Notes: a model not told the origin generated them from the sequence alone. A DNA stretch of 64,000 bases from Aquicoccus porphyridii (GCF_008369105.1 NZ_VINQ01000003.1:312724-376723), one strand, 5' to 3'; numbered from the stretch's first letter, positions 43,778-53,626 are shown. Made by a program: numbers and translations.

Positions 43778-44710
43778 TTGACGGGCGCGAGATGGCATAG
43801 CAGGTTGACCATCCGACATTTCAGGATGATCGACAGCCTTGAACGGCTTGGCCTCGTTGCGAGAGTTGCCGAGGCTTTGAATGTCACGCAGCCTGCCGTA
43901 TCCAAGCAAATCGCGGATCTGGAGCAGATCGTGGGAAGCCCCATTGTCCTGCGTGAACGAAACAGGCTGTATCTTACCCCGGTCGGCCTGCGCCTTGCCA
44001 AGCACGCACGCCTGGTGCTGGCCCAGATCGAACGCGCCGCGCTGGATATCGACGGGCTTGCCGCAGGCATTTCCGGCGCCGTGGCGGTCGGCGCCGTGGG
44101 GTCTGTCGCGCCGACACTCTTGCCCCGAGCAATCGCGTTCATGAACAGCGTGGCCCCGAATGTGAACCTGTCCGTGATCGAGGGGCATTTTGTGTCCATG
44201 CTGCCCTTGCTGAACGACAACAGCATTGATTTCCTTATCGCGCGGTCATGGCAGCCACAGGAATACTCGGGTATTGCACAAACCCTTTTGTATGAAGAAA
44301 GGTTGCGTGTCGTCGCCGGCCCAAAACATCCACTGACAAGGGCCCGAAACGTGTCATGGCCCGACGTCGTAAGCTGGCCGTGGGTCTTTTCTCCTGAGAC
44401 TTCGGTCGCACGCCAAGGGATTTCGTCGCTGTTTGCGCAATATGGTCTGGCAACACCCGAAAGGGTTACCGCGTCGATCTCACTGACGTTGAACATGGCA
44501 TTGATGAAGGAAATGAATGTCTTGACCCTGTTTCCCGAGGAGCTTGCCAAGGCGCATGCGCTGCGAGGGGATTTGGCCATACTGCCGTTGGATGCCGGTA
44601 ACCTGCTTTCCGAAGTGCGCTGCTATTGGCGATCCGACAGGCCGACAGACAAAAGCAAATCCCTCTTCCTGCATTGCATCGAACAAAGTGCGGCTCAGAG
44701 GAATGAATAA
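43778..44710 (+). CDS. LysR-family transcriptional regulator
   Basis: A 310-residue LysR regulator. The helix-turn-helix runs from LTIRHFRMIDSLERLGLVARVAEALNVTQPAVSKQIADLE (about residues 10-49), followed by the effector-binding domain (GAVAVGAVGSVAPTLLPRAI onward). No ATG precedes the domain at a suitable place; a TTG at 43778 has GGAGG six bases upstream and is the best start. It precedes the amidase and TRAP genes in the same direction by about 140 bases, so it may activate them in response to the amide or its product. Confidence 0.88.
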   Translation: MTGARWHSRLTIRHFRMIDSLERLGLVARVAEALNVTQPAVSKQIADLEQIVGSPIVLRERNRLYLTPVGLRLAKHARLVLAQIERAALDIDGLAAGISGAVAVGAVGSVAPTLLPRAIAFMNSVAPNVNLSVIEGHFVSMLPLLNDNSIDFLIARSWQPQEYSGIAQTLLYEERLRVVAGPKHPLTRARNVSWPDVVSWPWVFSPETSVARQGISSLFAQYGLATPERVTASISLTLNMALMKEMNVLTLFPEELAKAHALRGDLAILPLDAGNLLSEVRCYWRSDRPTDKSKSLFLHCIEQSAAQRNE

Positions 44711-44849
44711 CCAAAAGTTATGGTTGCCGCCCGGGATTTCATTTTTCTGACAGGTCGTCGTCGCCTAGCGTCTGTAGCACACTTTCTTCACATGATCGGG
44801 GAGGATCCTGGGGTGAGATTGGTTCACGCAGCGAAATCAGGCGTTCGGC

Positions 44850-46367
44850 ATGTCTGAGGCCAGTTTGCCAGAGCTGTCAGCCGTTGAGATGCTGCGCGGG
44901 TTTGCGCAACGCCGCTTTACGCCCGATGATGTGCTTGCGGCTTGTCTGGACAGGATTTCGCGCTGGAATCCGACCATCAACGCCCTGACCACAATCGATA
45001 CCGAGGGCGCTTCGCAACAGGCGCAGGCCTCGACCCGCCGCTGGGCCAAAGGTCAGCCCCTCGGGCGGCTGGACGGCGTGCCGATAGGCATCAAGGACAT
45101 GCAGGATGTCCGGGGCTTGCCGACCACCCATGGCAGCCCGCTTTTTCGCAATAATCTCGCTGCGCGCGATCAGGCGATCGTAGCGCGGTTGCGCAACAGC
45201 GGCGCGGTCGTCGCAGCCAAGACCAACGTGCCCGAGTTCGGTGCCGGCGGAAACACCAGGAACCCGGTCTGGGGCGCAACATGCAATCCCTTCGACACCC
45301 GGCTGATTGTAGGTGGATCGTCAGGCGGTTCCGCGGCGGCACTTGCGGCGGACATGCTGCCGCTCTGCACCGGATCTGATACCGGTGGGTCCTTGAGGCT
45401 TCCTGCGTCACTCTGCGGCGTGGTGGGGTTTCGCCCCTCTGCGAATGTGATCGCTCATCCCGATCGCCCGCTGGGCTGGTCGGCGATTTCGGTGCTTGGC
45501 CCAATGGCGCGCACGATGGATGATCTTGTGCTGATGCTCGGCTGCATCCACGGGTCCGATCTGGATGATCCGTTGTCGGCTCCTGCCGCAGCAGATCGCT
45601 TCAACAACATTCGGCCAACACCGCTTGCGCGGTTGCGCGTCGGCGTCAGCGAGGATTTTGGCGGTTTGCCTGTCGATCCCGAGATCCGAGCGACCTTTCG
45701 TCAAAGAATCGATCTGATAGCCCCTCATGTTGCGTCCCTGAAAGAGGTCGATCTGGCTCTGGGTGACATGGACCGCGTCTTTGACATTTTGCGCGCGGAG
45801 AGTTTCCTTGCGGCCTTCGGTATCGGGGTTCAGCGCAGTTCGGATGACTTCCCGAGCCAGGTCAGGGCCAATGTCGCCGTGGGACGTAAAATGACCCTGG
45901 ACGACCGGGCCTGGGCGCATGCCGAGCAGACACGTATCCTGCGGCGTTTCAACCGCCTGATGCGGGAGGTCGATGTCATTCTCTTGCCAACCGCACCGGT
46001 ATCACCCTTCCCATGGACACAATCCTTTGCCGATACCATCGACGGCCAACCGCAGGATATCTATTACCGCTGGCTGGCGCTGACCTATCGCGGCTCTCTG
46101 AGTGGCGGACCCAGCCTGACCCTGCCCGCGGGCCGCGACGCCAGCGGAATGCCCTTTGGCCTACAGATGCTTGGTGCAATTGGGGGCGATGCCCGGCTTC
46201 TGGCCATAGGAAAATCGCTTGAAACGCTCTTTCAGCAAGACGACTCTACCGCCCGTCCCCGCCCCGATTTTGCCGCGCTGAAACCCGCCCCGGTCGACCC
46301 GCGCAGCATTATCGACAGCGCCAGGCATGCGGACGCAGACCCCACCTCGGCACGCACCGCTGTTTGA
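44850..46367 (+). CDS. Amidase-signature hydrolase
   Basis: A 505-residue amidase. The triad is K82 (GIKDMQDV), S157 (GGSSGGSAA) and S181 (SDTGGSLRLP), intact and correctly spaced. It differs clearly from the amidase at 3.3 kb. No gatB or gatC is nearby. It is followed 15 bases later by a TRAP large permease and its partners, so the imported compound is probably an amide that this enzyme opens in the cytoplasm (inference). ATG 44850 lacks a strong ribosome binding site. Confidence 0.88.
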   Translation: MSEASLPELSAVEMLRGFAQRRFTPDDVLAACLDRISRWNPTINALTTIDTEGASQQAQASTRRWAKGQPLGRLDGVPIGIKDMQDVRGLPTTHGSPLFRNNLAARDQAIVARLRNSGAVVAAKTNVPEFGAGGNTRNPVWGATCNPFDTRLIVGGSSGGSAAALAADMLPLCTGSDTGGSLRLPASLCGVVGFRPSANVIAHPDRPLGWSAISVLGPMARTMDDLVLMLGCIHGSDLDDPLSAPAAADRFNNIRPTPLARLRVGVSEDFGGLPVDPEIRATFRQRIDLIAPHVASLKEVDLALGDMDRVFDILRAESFLAAFGIGVQRSSDDFPSQVRANVAVGRKMTLDDRAWAHAEQTRILRRFNRLMREVDVILLPTAPVSPFPWTQSFADTIDGQPQDIYYRWLALTYRGSLSGGPSLTLPAGRDASGMPFGLQMLGAIGGDARLLAIGKSLETLFQQDDSTARPRPDFAALKPAPVDPRSIIDSARHADADPTSARTAV

Positions 46368-46382
46368 GAAAGGCCAAACCAC

Positions 46383-47657
46383 ATGTGGCTCATACCGATA
46401 GCATTCGTAGTGTTCCTGATCTGCGGCACGGCCTTTGCCTATTTGATGGGCGCGGTATCGGTCATCACGTTCATCACGCTCGACAAGGCGCAGTTCCTGT
46501 CGATCATGCCGCAGCGCATCTTCTCGCAGCTTGATGTCTTTGCCTTCATGGCGATGCCACTGTTTATTCTGACCGCAGAGATCATGACACGTGCAGGCGT
46601 CATGCGGTGCCTGGTCGATTTCGCCCTGTCCGTTGTCGGGCGTTTCAAGGGTGGCTTGGGTCACGTCAATATCCTGACCAGCGTGTTCTTTGCCGGGGTG
46701 TCCGGGTCCGCGGTCGCGGATAGCGCCTCGCTTTCGCGGTCATTCGTGCCTGAAATGGTCAACCGAGGTTATGACAAATACTATGCGGGTGCGATCACCG
46801 CCGCGTCGTCAATGATCGGCCCGATCATTCCGCCATCCATCATCATGATCATATACGGTGGCCTGACCAGCACATCGGTGGCCGCCCTGTTCGTGGCCGG
46901 AATCGTGCCCGGTCTCTTGCTCGCCGGAGTGCTATTGGCCCTGAACGTCTTCATGGCTTATCGTTACGATCATCCGGGCGGCAAGGCGTCGGAAATTCCC
47001 CCGTTCTTTCCGAGTCTTCTGAGGGCACTGCCTGCACTTTGCCTGCCTGCCGTCATTCTGGGATCGCTCGTGTTCGGGCTGGCCACACCCACAGAAGGGT
47101 CCGCGATCGCGGTCTTGGTGGCGATCCTGGCAGGGCTGACCTATCGCGGGCTAAGCTGGTCGATGCTGATCGACGCCATCGAGGCGACGGCACGCATGAC
47201 CGGCACGATCTTTATCATTCTCGCCGCGATTTCGATCCTGGGCTATCTTGCAGGGCAGATGGGCTGGTCCGAAGCCTTGGCGCACTGGGTCGAGGCATTT
47301 CACCTGACAGGGTTCCGATTCCTCGTGTTCCTTATGGTCATCTTCCTGATTGCCGGGATGTTCATGGACACAACGGTTGCGGTTACGCTGATGGTCCCCC
47401 TGTTTGCCGTGCAGGCCATCAATCAGGGCGTCGATCCGGTCCATCTTGGTATCCTGATCTGCCTGAACCTGTGCATCGGCCTGATCACCCCGCCTCTTGG
47501 AAAGTGCCTGGTGCTCGTCGCGGCACTGACATCGCTGAACTACTGGCGGCTGGCGTGGGTCGCGATGCCGTTCATACTTGTTCAGATCGCGCTGCTTTTC
47601 GTGCTTGCACGTTTTCCTGAACTCACCTTGGCGCTGCCGCGCGCCTTGGGATTTTGA
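46383..47657 (+). CDS. TRAP transporter large permease (DctM)
   Basis: A 424-residue permease with about eleven to twelve spans. Family landmarks include MAMPLFILTAEIMTRAG, the HVNILTSVFFAGVSGSAVADSASLSRSFVP segment and IPPSIIMIIYGGLTSTSVAALFVAG (about 140-165). It carries a solute bound by the periplasmic DctP protein into the cell using the sodium gradient. It directly follows the amidase gene and precedes dctP by 32 bases. The small subunit gene comes last, an unusual order for TRAP operons. Confidence 0.92.
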   Translation: MWLIPIAFVVFLICGTAFAYLMGAVSVITFITLDKAQFLSIMPQRIFSQLDVFAFMAMPLFILTAEIMTRAGVMRCLVDFALSVVGRFKGGLGHVNILTSVFFAGVSGSAVADSASLSRSFVPEMVNRGYDKYYAGAITAASSMIGPIIPPSIIMIIYGGLTSTSVAALFVAGIVPGLLLAGVLLALNVFMAYRYDHPGGKASEIPPFFPSLLRALPALCLPAVILGSLVFGLATPTEGSAIAVLVAILAGLTYRGLSWSMLIDAIEATARMTGTIFIILAAISILGYLAGQMGWSEALAHWVEAFHLTGFRFLVFLMVIFLIAGMFMDTTVAVTLMVPLFAVQAINQGVDPVHLGILICLNLCIGLITPPLGKCLVLVAALTSLNYWRLAWVAMPFILVQIALLFVLARFPELTLALPRALGF

Positions 47658-47689
47658 CCCCGCTACCAACCTTGGAGGAGGAGAAGAAA

Positions 47690-48661
47690 ATGAAGATCAT
47701 GACACTTGCGACCAGCCTTTTGATGGCCGCGACAATGGCTACCGCGGAGGTAAAGGTCGCACTTGACGGTCCCCCCAACCTTGCAACTTCTGGAACCTAT
47801 AACTGGATTCAGGGCTTTTCAAAGGTCATGTCCGAAAACGGCATGGACGTCCGCGAAATGCCCCGAGGGTCGATTGGCAATGAAGACGAGATTTTCGATC
47901 AACTGTCGACCGGGTTGCTTGAGATGTCGCAATCGGATGTCCGGGCAGTGGCGCGGATTGACCCGTATATCTACGGCTTGCGGTTGCCCTATCTGTTCGA
48001 CGACGCCGCCCACATGGACCGTATGCTCGAGGCCGGTGACTTTTTCGAACGGGTGAACGAAAACCTTGCCCAACAGGATGTTGTTCTGCTCGCCATCGTT
48101 CCGATCGGTCCAGCGTCGGGGTTCATCACTACGGAGGCGGCGATAAGGACGCCTGAGGATATCGCCAAGCTGCGAATGCGCGCGCTTGATGACGCGCAGC
48201 TCGCCATGTACGAGGCTTGGGGCTCTTCCGGCGTTATCGTGTCATGGAGCGAGATCATGACGGCATTGCAGACGGGCGTGGTCGACGGCTACATGAACTC
48301 GCCCTTTGTGCCCATGTCCTTTGGTCAGACCGACGTTGTGCGCAATTTTTCGGATGCCAAGGTGATCATCCCCATGCGCGCAGTCCTGGCCTCGCGGTTG
48401 TGGTACGACAGCCTTAGCGACGATGAGCGGGCGGTTGTCACCGAGGCGGTCAAAGCCGGCGACAAGGCAAACCGCATCTGGCTTGACGAAGCATCGGGCT
48501 CTGCCCTGGAACAGCTTGAAGAGTTGGGCGTGACCGTGCAGCGCCTGACAACCGAGGAACTGACGGCATTTCGTGAAGGCGTGAGATCCGTCTATGAAAC
48601 CGGTGTCGTGTCGGCAGAAGACGTGGCAAGCTGGACATCCCTCGCAGACGAGATGCGTTGA
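47690..48661 (+). CDS. TRAP transporter substrate-binding protein (DctP family)
   Basis: A 323-residue periplasmic binding protein. It begins with a short signal peptide (MKIMTLATSLLMAATMATA) and has DctP landmarks: PRGSIGNEDEIFDQLSTGLLEMSQSD, GLRLPYLFDD, RTPEDIAKLRMRAL (containing the arginine that binds the carboxylate of the solute) and EIMTALQTGVVDGYMNSP. The ligand should be a carboxylate or an amide-bearing compound. A GGAGGAGAAG precedes the ATG at 47690. Confidence 0.92.
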   Translation: MKIMTLATSLLMAATMATAEVKVALDGPPNLATSGTYNWIQGFSKVMSENGMDVREMPRGSIGNEDEIFDQLSTGLLEMSQSDVRAVARIDPYIYGLRLPYLFDDAAHMDRMLEAGDFFERVNENLAQQDVVLLAIVPIGPASGFITTEAAIRTPEDIAKLRMRALDDAQLAMYEAWGSSGVIVSWSEIMTALQTGVVDGYMNSPFVPMSFGQTDVVRNFSDAKVIIPMRAVLASRLWYDSLSDDERAVVTEAVKAGDKANRIWLDEASGSALEQLEELGVTVQRLTTEELTAFREGVRSVYETGVVSAEDVASWTSLADEMR

Positions 48662-48743
48662 GAGCGCTGCACAAGGCGGGGCGGTTGACTGCCTCTCGCC
48701 TTGTGCCCCGTGGTTTTCCGATTGCTTTCATTCAGGCAGGACT

Positions 48744-49274
48744 ATGATGCGCAAAGCCGTTATTTTCGTAAGCGACACGTTGCACGCGGTCATCCGGCGG
48801 CTTTCCGTGGCGGCGATCGTGGTGATGTTCTGCACGGTCATGCTTCAGGTGATTGCCCGCTATGTTTTTTCATCCCCGCCAGTCTGGACCGAGGATGTAG
48901 CGCGGTACATGATGGTGTGGACTGGCCTTCTCGGGGCTACGCTGTCGTTCAAGACAAAAACCGACGCCGTTCTTTTGGCCAGCGTGTTTCCAGATCGTCC
49001 AAACGTCTTGGGATATATGGCGGATGCCTTGCACACTCTGGCTGTGCTTGTATTCATCGTGCCGATACTGTGGTATTGCTTCTTCGATCTGAGAGGGCAA
49101 TTCGGGCGCGGTTTCCTCGGACGGCAATCCACCCTTGTGGCCGATACATTGGGGATCTCCTTGCTTTGGATCGTTGCAGTGGTTCCGATCGCGATGCTGG
49201 TCATTCTGATCCACCTTTGCGCGCATTGGGCGCGGGACGGCCTCCGGAGCGCAGAACTGGAACCGGGAAAATAG
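48744..49274 (+). CDS. TRAP transporter small permease (DctQ)
   Basis: A 176-residue, four-span membrane protein. Landmarks are VVMFCTVMLQVIARYVFSSPPVWTEDVARYMMVW, with a WxxE-type segment before span 2 (about 25-58), and FKTKTDAVLLASVF. It forms the small subunit that pairs with DctM. In most TRAP operons the order is P-Q-M; here it comes after the binding protein and at the end. It ends with a clear inverted repeat downstream. ATG 48744 and ATG 48747 are both possible. Confidence 0.9.
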   Translation: MMRKAVIFVSDTLHAVIRRLSVAAIVVMFCTVMLQVIARYVFSSPPVWTEDVARYMMVWTGLLGATLSFKTKTDAVLLASVFPDRPNVLGYMADALHTLAVLVFIVPILWYCFFDLRGQFGRGFLGRQSTLVADTLGISLLWIVAVVPIAMLVILIHLCAHWARDGLRSAELEPGK

Positions 49275-49275
49275 C

Positions 49276-49305
49276 CCGTCCAGATTGCCGAATGACACTG
49301 GACGG
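49276..49305. terminator. Hairpin after the amidase-TRAP operon
   Basis: CCGTCCAG (49276-49283) and CTGGACGG (49298-49305) are exact complements with a 14-base loop, one base after the dctQ stop. No T-run follows. Confidence 0.45.
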
Positions 49306-49492
49306 CGCCAGATCTACCTTGCTTTCATGCCTTTTGCGCCTGCGCGAACCCCGGCGCCGGGGGGCGCATATGGACCGCCAGGGAACGGGAAGAAGCTGGG
49401 GATCAGGCGACAAGTTTGCCGCGGGATTCTGTCAGCCTGCCGTCGAGATCTGCGTCGGAGGCGCAGCACAACGGAGTTCGCCCTCTCCGATG

Positions 49493-51139
49493 TCAGTGCT
49501 CATGAACGCATTGGCCATGCCAGATCGTCTGCCGAACTTCGATTGCGCCGATTTCCGGAGGCGTCATGTTCCGGATGTCATCGGACAGCACGACCATGTC
49601 TGCCCAGGCACCCGCCATGAGTTGACCCGCCTCCCCGGCCATGCCCATGGCGCGCGCGCCATTGACCGTGAAGAGCCGAAGGGCTGCATCGAGTGGGATC
49701 GCTTGATCCGGTGCGATTGTCCCGTGGTACTGCCCGGTCGGATCCTTCCGGTCGAGCATCCCGGCAAGCCCGGTCCACGGGTTGGCATCCGGCGCCGAGG
49801 CGGGCCAGTCGGTGCCAAAGATAACCTCGGCACCTGCCTCGATCAGCGACCGGATGCGGTGGATGCGGGTCAACCGCTCCTCGCCCAGAACCGCGCGCTG
49901 CGATGCGGTCGCCGAATTGGGAGCCCAGAGTTTGGGCGAAACCTCGGCGACGGCCCCCAGTTCGGCGAAACGGAAAAGATCCGCATCGGAAATGAACGTC
50001 GAATGCGCGATCTCGTGCCGCAGGCCGGATGATCCGTTGGCGTACCGGGCCGCCTCGATCGCATCCAGCCCCTTGCGCGCGGCATTGTCACCGACCGCAT
50101 GCATCTTCACGACATATCCCGCTGCGTCCAGCGCCGTGACCGTCTCATTCAGTGTCGACGGGTCCATGAGCAGCGTCGCGTCGGGATCGTGGGAGTCCGG
50201 GTCGTAGCCGGGCGCCGGCAGGTAGGGGTCCAGAAAGGAGGCCGTATAAGCCGGTGCGACACCGTCCAGAAAGAGTTTCGCATAGCCCAGCCGGATGCCG
50301 GGGCGCTCATACTTGGCGGACAGCCGGTCAATCTCCCTGATCGGAGCAAGTGTTCCTGTGAGTGGCGAGAAGGCGGTGATATGCGCTGCCATGTTCAGGC
50401 TCAGATGTCCCTTGTCGCTGGCCGCGGCATAGGCCGTGAGCGCCTCCTCATCGGCCATCGGCTCCTTGAAACCCGTGTAGCCCAGACTGTTGAAATACTT
50501 TATAAAATACTCACTTGCCTGCGAAAGTTGCGACTGCGTCCATGTCGTGCATCTGCGAACCGGTGCGCCGGCGGTCTCGGCCAGCATTCCCGTGGGTTCG
50601 CCCGCGCTGTCCCGCTCGATCACGCCACCCGGAATATGCGGCGTGTCGCGGTTGATTCCAGCCTGTGCAAGCGCCGCGCTGTTGCACCAGAACGCGTGTT
50701 GCGACGTGTCGGCCACGGCGACCGGGTGCTCTGGTGCGATCTGGTCAAGCCATGCGCGCGGGGTCATGCCAAGCTCTGCCCGCATCTCGAGCCGCCAGGG
50801 ACCGCCTGTAATCCAATCACCGCGTGACAGGCTCCGAGCGCGCTGCCGGATCGCATCGGCCAACTTATCGACCGTCGCGGTGTATCCGACATAGACCTGA
50901 AACAGATCCCGACAAGCGCCCCACAAGGCGTGCGTGTGGCTTTCGATCAAGCCAGGCATCGCGAAGCGGCCATGCAGATCGACACGTTGAGTGCCCGGGC
51001 CCGTCAACACGTCGATCTCCGCATCGCACCCGGTGGCCAGTACCCGACCGTCCTTCACCGCCAGCGCTTCAACGACTGGTTGCCTGGGGTTCATGGTGAG
51101 GATCACACCCCCCGTGAAGACCTTGTCTGCATGAACCAT
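49493..51139 (-). CDS. Amidohydrolase (YtcJ-like)
   Basis: A 548-residue metal-dependent amidohydrolase. Landmarks are the entry FTGGVILTMNPRQPVVEALAV, the HxH metal site in GLIESHTHALWGACRD (about 67-70) and later histidines in KMHAVGDNAARKG and HEIAHSTF, with the closing FTVNGARAMGMAGEAGQL and WADMVVL strand. It probably hydrolyses an amide, lactam or formamide bond, but the substrate is unknown. It is divergent from the MarR gene with a short 94-base gap containing a palindrome, and the MarR gene leads into a TAXI-type TRAP transporter. Confidence 0.88.
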   Translation of the reverse strand: MVHADKVFTGGVILTMNPRQPVVEALAVKDGRVLATGCDAEIDVLTGPGTQRVDLHGRFAMPGLIESHTHALWGACRDLFQVYVGYTATVDKLADAIRQRARSLSRGDWITGGPWRLEMRAELGMTPRAWLDQIAPEHPVAVADTSQHAFWCNSAALAQAGINRDTPHIPGGVIERDSAGEPTGMLAETAGAPVRRCTTWTQSQLSQASEYFIKYFNSLGYTGFKEPMADEEALTAYAAASDKGHLSLNMAAHITAFSPLTGTLAPIREIDRLSAKYERPGIRLGYAKLFLDGVAPAYTASFLDPYLPAPGYDPDSHDPDATLLMDPSTLNETVTALDAAGYVVKMHAVGDNAARKGLDAIEAARYANGSSGLRHEIAHSTFISDADLFRFAELGAVAEVSPKLWAPNSATASQRAVLGEERLTRIHRIRSLIEAGAEVIFGTDWPASAPDANPWTGLAGMLDRKDPTGQYHGTIAPDQAIPLDAALRLFTVNGARAMGMAGEAGQLMAGAWADMVVLSDDIRNMTPPEIGAIEVRQTIWHGQCVHEH

Positions 51140-51184
51140 TCCTGTTGCCTCCTCGATCCTTTTGGTCGGGGGGTAATCATTTTC

Positions 51185-51199
51185 GTTGATTTTGTCAAC
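51185..51199. promoter_or_regulatory. Probable MarR operator before the TRAP/TAXI genes
   Basis: GTTGA (51185-51189) and TCAAC (51195-51199) form a palindrome with spacer TTTTG, and further bases outside also pair partly. It lies in the AT-rich gap between the amidohydrolase and MarR genes. Confidence 0.45.
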
Positions 51200-51233
51200 A
51201 AACTGCATTATTAACAAGTGAAGGGGGGATTCC

Positions 51234-51740
51234 ATGACACTAGCCGGGTACCACACACCGCCTGCCGAAAATGTGGAGATAGAACCGCTCCAGTCACTAC
51301 TCGACGCGCTCAGTTTCCGCATCGCACGGCTCGCCGCCATCAATGAACGCATGGCCGGGCAAATCTTCCGGTCCGAGTTCGGGATTAGCCTGAACGACTG
51401 GCGTGTTATCGGCATCACCGGGGCATTACAGCCAGTGACCTTCTCTGCCGTGCGCGAGCTTCTCTACTTCGACAAGGGGCAGTTGAGCCGGGTGATCAGC
51501 TCCCTATCGGATCGGAACCTGATCGTCAGCAATACATCCAGTACCGACGCGCGCCAGATCGAATTGCGCCTGACCGAGGCCGGGGAGACGGTCCATCGCG
51601 AGGCCCTAAGGTTCACCGCAAAGAGAAACGCCATCATGACATCGGTCTTCACCGCCGATGAACGTTCCGAGTTCCGACGCCTGATCGACAAGCTTGTGAC
51701 GCACAATGTGGAAAAACTGGAGACGAGCAGGGCAAAATGA
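51234..51740 (+). CDS. MarR-family transcriptional regulator
   Basis: A 168-residue winged-helix protein with core at about residues 30-150: ISLNDWRVIGITGALQPVTFSAVRELLYFDKGQLSRVISSLSDRNLI, and the wing region SSTDARQIELRLTEAG. It is divergent from the amidohydrolase gene, and its stop overlaps the start of the TRAP permease (ATGA). It most likely represses both directions and responds to the imported compound. Strong AGGGGGG lies upstream of ATG 51234. Confidence 0.9.
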   Translation: MTLAGYHTPPAENVEIEPLQSLLDALSFRIARLAAINERMAGQIFRSEFGISLNDWRVIGITGALQPVTFSAVRELLYFDKGQLSRVISSLSDRNLIVSNTSSTDARQIELRLTEAGETVHREALRFTAKRNAIMTSVFTADERSEFRRLIDKLVTHNVEKLETSRAK

Positions 51741-53626
51741 CGGCAACCTCGCAACCGGAACTGCACGGTATCCAGAAGTTCGGGCGCGCTCTGGCATTCG
51801 TCTTCTCCCTGATCATCATCGCCGTGATCGCCTTTTTCGTCCTGGACGAGGCCAATGCCCGCTTCGGTGTACTGGCGATCAGCGTCGTCATCGTCGCGAT
51901 GACCCGACCCGTTGCCATCTATAATCGCCTGGGGCGCGCAGGCTGGCTTGTCGATATCGGGCTGGTCGCGGCGTTCCTTTACTCCGCAATCTGGTTCTTT
52001 CGCGTCAAGCAGGAACTTTACACTGGTTTCTACATGGCCACTCCGGAGAATATTGCGGCCGGCGTGCTGGGTCTGGTCTCACTCGTGGCACTGTCGGTGC
52101 GAGCCTGGGGATGGTCTCTGGCGATCATGGCGGCAGTCTTCGTGGCCTTCGGCTTTGCCGGGCCAAGCCTCCCCGGCATCCTGCAACATTTCGGCATGGA
52201 AATCGGCGGGTTCATGCAGATCGCCTGGTATTCCTTCGACGGGGTGTTCGGGCGCGTCACGGGCCTTGTTGCTGACAATGTCCTGATCTTCCTGATCTTC
52301 GGCGCCGTTCTGGAACGCACGGGGGCGGGCGAAAGTCTGATCCACATCTCGACGGCGTTGACGGCCCGAATCCGTGGCGGCGCGGCGCATGCGGCCATCG
52401 TGGCCAGCGCCGTCTTTGGCATGATGTCGGGCAGTGTCGCTGCCAACATCGCAGGGACCGGCGTCTTCACCATCCCTCTCATCAAGCGGCAGGGATTTTC
52501 CCCCAACTTCGCGGGCGCCGTCGAAACCGCCGCATCGTCGGGTGGGCAACTCACACCGCCGATCATGGCTGCCGCCGTCTTCGTGATGGCAGATCTCGTG
52601 GGCATGCCTTTTGCCCTGGTGATCGTGGCGGCCGCGTTGCCGGCGGTTTTCAAGTATATTGGCCTATTCGCCCAGGTCTATGCCGAGGCGGTGCGGCTCG
52701 ACATCAAGCCTTTGCCGAAAGACCAGATTCCGGTGCTAACATCACGGGATTGGCTTGATTCCGCGCTGATCTTTCTGCCGATCATGGCGCTGATGGGTGC
52801 ATTTATCATGGGCAAGAGCCCTGCGATGGCCGGGTTGATCGGTGTGGTCACCGCGATTGCGACCGGACTGGTGCTGAACCCCAAATTCCGCCGTGAACCG
52901 CAGCGTCTGCTTCAGGCGCTTGCCGATGGCGGAGTGAGCGCGGCGCAGATCATGCTCGCGGTCGGCGTGATCGGCATCGTTCTGGCGGTGGTGAACGAGA
53001 CCGGCGTGGCGATCCGCTTTGCAACGTCCATCGCGTCGGCGGGCGAGGAGAGCCTGATCCTCGCGCTGATCCTGGCGATGTTCGGGGCGCTGATCCTCGG
53101 AATGGGCCTGCCGACCCTGCCTGCCTACCTCATCATTGCGATCATGATCGCGCCGGCCATCATCAAGGCCGGGGTTCTGCCGCTGGCAGCGCACATGTTC
53201 GTGCTCTATTTCGCGGTCTATTCCTCCATCGTGCCACCCATCGCCTATGGTTGCTATGTCGCCGCTCCCATTGCCGGGGGCAATCCGTTGCAGACCTCCT
53301 TTGTCGCGCTGCGGATTTCGGTCGTGGGTCTGCTGGTGCCCTATGTCTTCGTGTTCTCGCCGTCGCTCCTGCTCGTAGCCGGCGAGTTCAGCTGGAGCGA
53401 GCTGGGCTTCACCATCTGCCGACTGCTGGCGGCGATCTGGATGCTGGCCAGCGCCCTCGGCGGCGCAGACCCAAGACTGGGTCGATTGGGCGCCGGACAG
53501 CGGGCGGTTCGGCTCGTCATCGGCGCGGCGGCGATGTTCCCGCTTCCCACGATCTGGGTGCCGGCGGTCGTCGCCACGCTCGCCCTCGGTTTCCTGAGCC
53601 GCACGCAGATGCGGCAGACAACCTGA
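51737..53626 (+). CDS. TRAP transporter fused permease (4TM/12TM)
   Basis: A 629-residue membrane protein that joins the small and large TRAP permease subunits. The first 160 residues contain about four to five spans; the DctM-like part follows with GAVLERTGAGESLIHISTAL, SAVFGMMSGSVAANIAGTGVFTIPLIKR and GGQLTPPIMAAAVFVMADLVG. Such fused permeases work with TAXI-type binding proteins, and a TAXI gene follows 25 bases later, confirming the type. It overlaps the MarR stop by one base pair of codons. Confidence 0.93.
   Translation: MTATSQPELHGIQKFGRALAFVFSLIIIAVIAFFVLDEANARFGVLAISVVIVAMTRPVAIYNRLGRAGWLVDIGLVAAFLYSAIWFFRVKQELYTGFYMATPENIAAGVLGLVSLVALSVRAWGWSLAIMAAVFVAFGFAGPSLPGILQHFGMEIGGFMQIAWYSFDGVFGRVTGLVADNVLIFLIFGAVLERTGAGESLIHISTALTARIRGGAAHAAIVASAVFGMMSGSVAANIAGTGVFTIPLIKRQGFSPNFAGAVETAASSGGQLTPPIMAAAVFVMADLVGMPFALVIVAAALPAVFKYIGLFAQVYAEAVRLDIKPLPKDQIPVLTSRDWLDSALIFLPIMALMGAFIMGKSPAMAGLIGVVTAIATGLVLNPKFRREPQRLLQALADGGVSAAQIMLAVGVIGIVLAVVNETGVAIRFATSIASAGEESLILALILAMFGALILGMGLPTLPAYLIIAIMIAPAIIKAGVLPLAAHMFVLYFAVYSSIVPPIAYGCYVAAPIAGGNPLQTSFVALRISVVGLLVPYVFVFSPSLLLVAGEFSWSELGFTICRLLAAIWMLASALGGADPRLGRLGAGQRAVRLVIGAAAMFPLPTIWVPAVVATLALGFLSRTQMRQTT

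Noticed and set aside
43546..44580. Minus-strand frame of 344 codons opposite the LysR gene
   Set aside because: Most of it is antisense to a clear LysR gene; only its last 45 codons outside that gene look like coding sequence and are reported separately.
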